NCBI RefSeq assembly: GCF_020616155.1
Contig: NZ_CP085530.1
Location: forward strand, 2,726,501-2,790,500
Length of the DNA stretch: 64,000 nt
Direction of reading: 5' to 3'
Origin: Vogesella sp. XCS3
Lineage (GTDB): Bacteria > Pseudomonadota > Gammaproteobacteria > Burkholderiales > Chromobacteriaceae
Part shown: in pieces, positions 63,308 to 64,000 of the stretch
Numbering within the stretch: position 1 is the first letter of the stretch
Layout: each line of letters begins with the position of its first letter
Notes under the pieces: generated by a model
Told to the model about the DNA's origin: nothing
Databases searched by the model: none
Seen by the model: only the letters and a program-made list of their open reading frames with translations
Program-made: the position numbers and the translations under genes

Positions 63308-63332
63308 AAAAGCCGGCGCTTGCCGGCTTTTT
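63308..63332. terminator. Terminator between the EAL-HDOD gene and pilU
   Basis: AAAAGCCGGC / GCCGGCTTTTT, 4-base loop, next to GGTTGGCCGCA; serves both convergent genes. Confidence 0.92.
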
Positions 63333-63348
63333 GCATGGGTATCGCGCC

Positions 63349-64000
63349 TTACACGATGTCCAGATGGTCCAGCCCGTCCAGCGGGTTGTGCTGCTTGGCT
63401 TTTTCGCTGTACAGCTTGATCTGCAGGCGCAGGTCGTTGATGGAGTCGGCGTTGCGCAGCGCGTCTTCGTAGCTCACCAGGCCGGCTTCGAACAGCTGGA
63501 ATAGCGCCTGGTCGAATGTCTGCATACCAGACTCCTTCGAGCGGCCCATGACTTCCTTGATGCCGCTGATTTCGCCTTTGAAGATCATGTCGGAGATCAG
63601 CGGGCTGTTCAGCAGGATTTCGATGGCAGCCGTGCGGCCCTTGCTGCCTTTGAGCGGAACCAGGCGCTGCGAGATGATGGCGCGCATGTTCAGCGACAAG
63701 TCCATCAGCACTTGCTGGTGACGCTCTTCCGGGAAGAAGTTCAGGATGCGGTCCAGCGCCTGGTTGGCGTTGTTGGCGTGTAGCGTGGCCAGGCACAGGT
63801 GGCCGGTTTCGGCAAACTGCAGGCCGTACATCATGGATTCGCGGTCGCGGATTTCGCCCATCAGGATCACGTCCGGCGCCTGGCGCAGCGTGTTTTTCAG
63901 CGCTATTTCCCAGCTTTCGGTATCCACGCCGATCTCGCGCTGCGTAATGATGCTCTTCTTGTGGTTGTGGACGTACTCGATCGGGTCTTCGATGGTGATG
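63349..64000 (-). CDS. pilU: Type IV pilus retraction ATPase PilU (3' part)
   Basis: C-terminal 217 codons; the 5' part lies beyond the right edge. PilT/PilU blocks: ITIEDPIEYVHNH, RQAPDVILMGEIRDRESM (Walker B), HLCLATLHANNANQALDRI (His box), NMRAIISQRLVPLKG. The end DGLDHLDIV and absence of a PilT-type tail favour PilU over PilT. Powers or assists pilus retraction; relevant to twitching and DNA uptake. Confidence 0.9.
   Translation of the reverse strand, partial: ITIEDPIEYVHNHKKSIITQREIGVDTESWEIALKNTLRQAPDVILMGEIRDRESMMYGLQFAETGHLCLATLHANNANQALDRILNFFPEERHQQVLMDLSLNMRAIISQRLVPLKGSKGRTAAIEILLNSPLISDMIFKGEISGIKEVMGRSKESGMQTFDQALFQLFEAGLVSYEDALRNADSINDLRLQIKLYSEKAKQHNPLDGLDHLDIV

Overview
This is a GC-rich (about 63-65% by eye), densely packed chromosomal segment. 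Protein relationships and gene neighbourhoods point to a beta-proteobacterium of the order Neisseriales, most likely Chromobacteriaceae (Vogesella/Chromobacterium-like). This is inferred from the sequence alone. I see no rRNA, tRNA, CRISPR array, complete insertion sequence or phage module, so it reads as a core-genome stretch with a few accessory loci.

Layout. 0-6 kb: a broken secreted-protein gene at the edge, a TPR membrane protein, thiC with a TPP riboswitch, pcm-rhodanese and ung. 6-13.4 kb: an isochorismatase-like hydrolase preceded by an eight-threonine leader ORF, then a two-sided polyamine cluster (speD, Gly-rich peptide, DUF4178, SPFH/SHOCT and DUF350 leftward; membrane-anchored speE homologue and a Tat/lipobox flavoprotein rightward). 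13.4-19.2 kb: dcp, an orphan OmpR-type regulator, a stray flgH homologue, purT. 19.2-23.6 kb: the Anbu proteasome-homologue operon (ATP-grasp, alpha-E, a broken GNAT gene, transglutaminase, Anbu) with overlapping start/stop codons. 23.9-32 kb: a diguanylate cyclase, two photolyase/cryptochrome genes with partners (SDR, DUF2256), azoR/LysR, DinB. 32-40 kb: HAD, GNAT-thiE-thiD, rubredoxin, M48 lipoprotein, YjbR-hemJ-lipoprotein-CYTH, thioredoxin-like, hemL. 40-45 kb: a large SNF2 ATPase and an XRE regulator behind an AT-rich leader. 45-51.7 kb: two TPR-GGDEF proteins around a six-gene operon with a WYL regulator. 51.7-55 kb: a copper-linked MbnP/MbnH (metallo-mystery pair) operon with a His-rich outer-membrane protein. 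55-64 kb: GNAT-lptM, cyaY-yqaA, rsmA, a glutamate/aspartate ABC transporter with two ATPase genes, a degenerate EAL-HDOD protein and the 3' part of pilU.

Two window-wide signals stand out. (1) Five sites match the ParB-binding parS palindrome (14-bp core GTTTCACGTGAAAC) with zero or one mismatch, suggesting this DNA lies in the origin-proximal ParB-loading domain. (2) A 9-11 bp word, GGTTGGCCGCA, recurs more than fifty times on both strands, inside genes and between them. It sometimes forms inverted pairs that serve as terminators, as DNA uptake sequences do in Neisseriaceae, but the word is different.

Signalling by c-di-GMP is prominent: three GGDEF proteins and one EAL-HDOD protein in 64 kb. 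Many transcription units end in clear intrinsic terminators, so operon borders are well supported.
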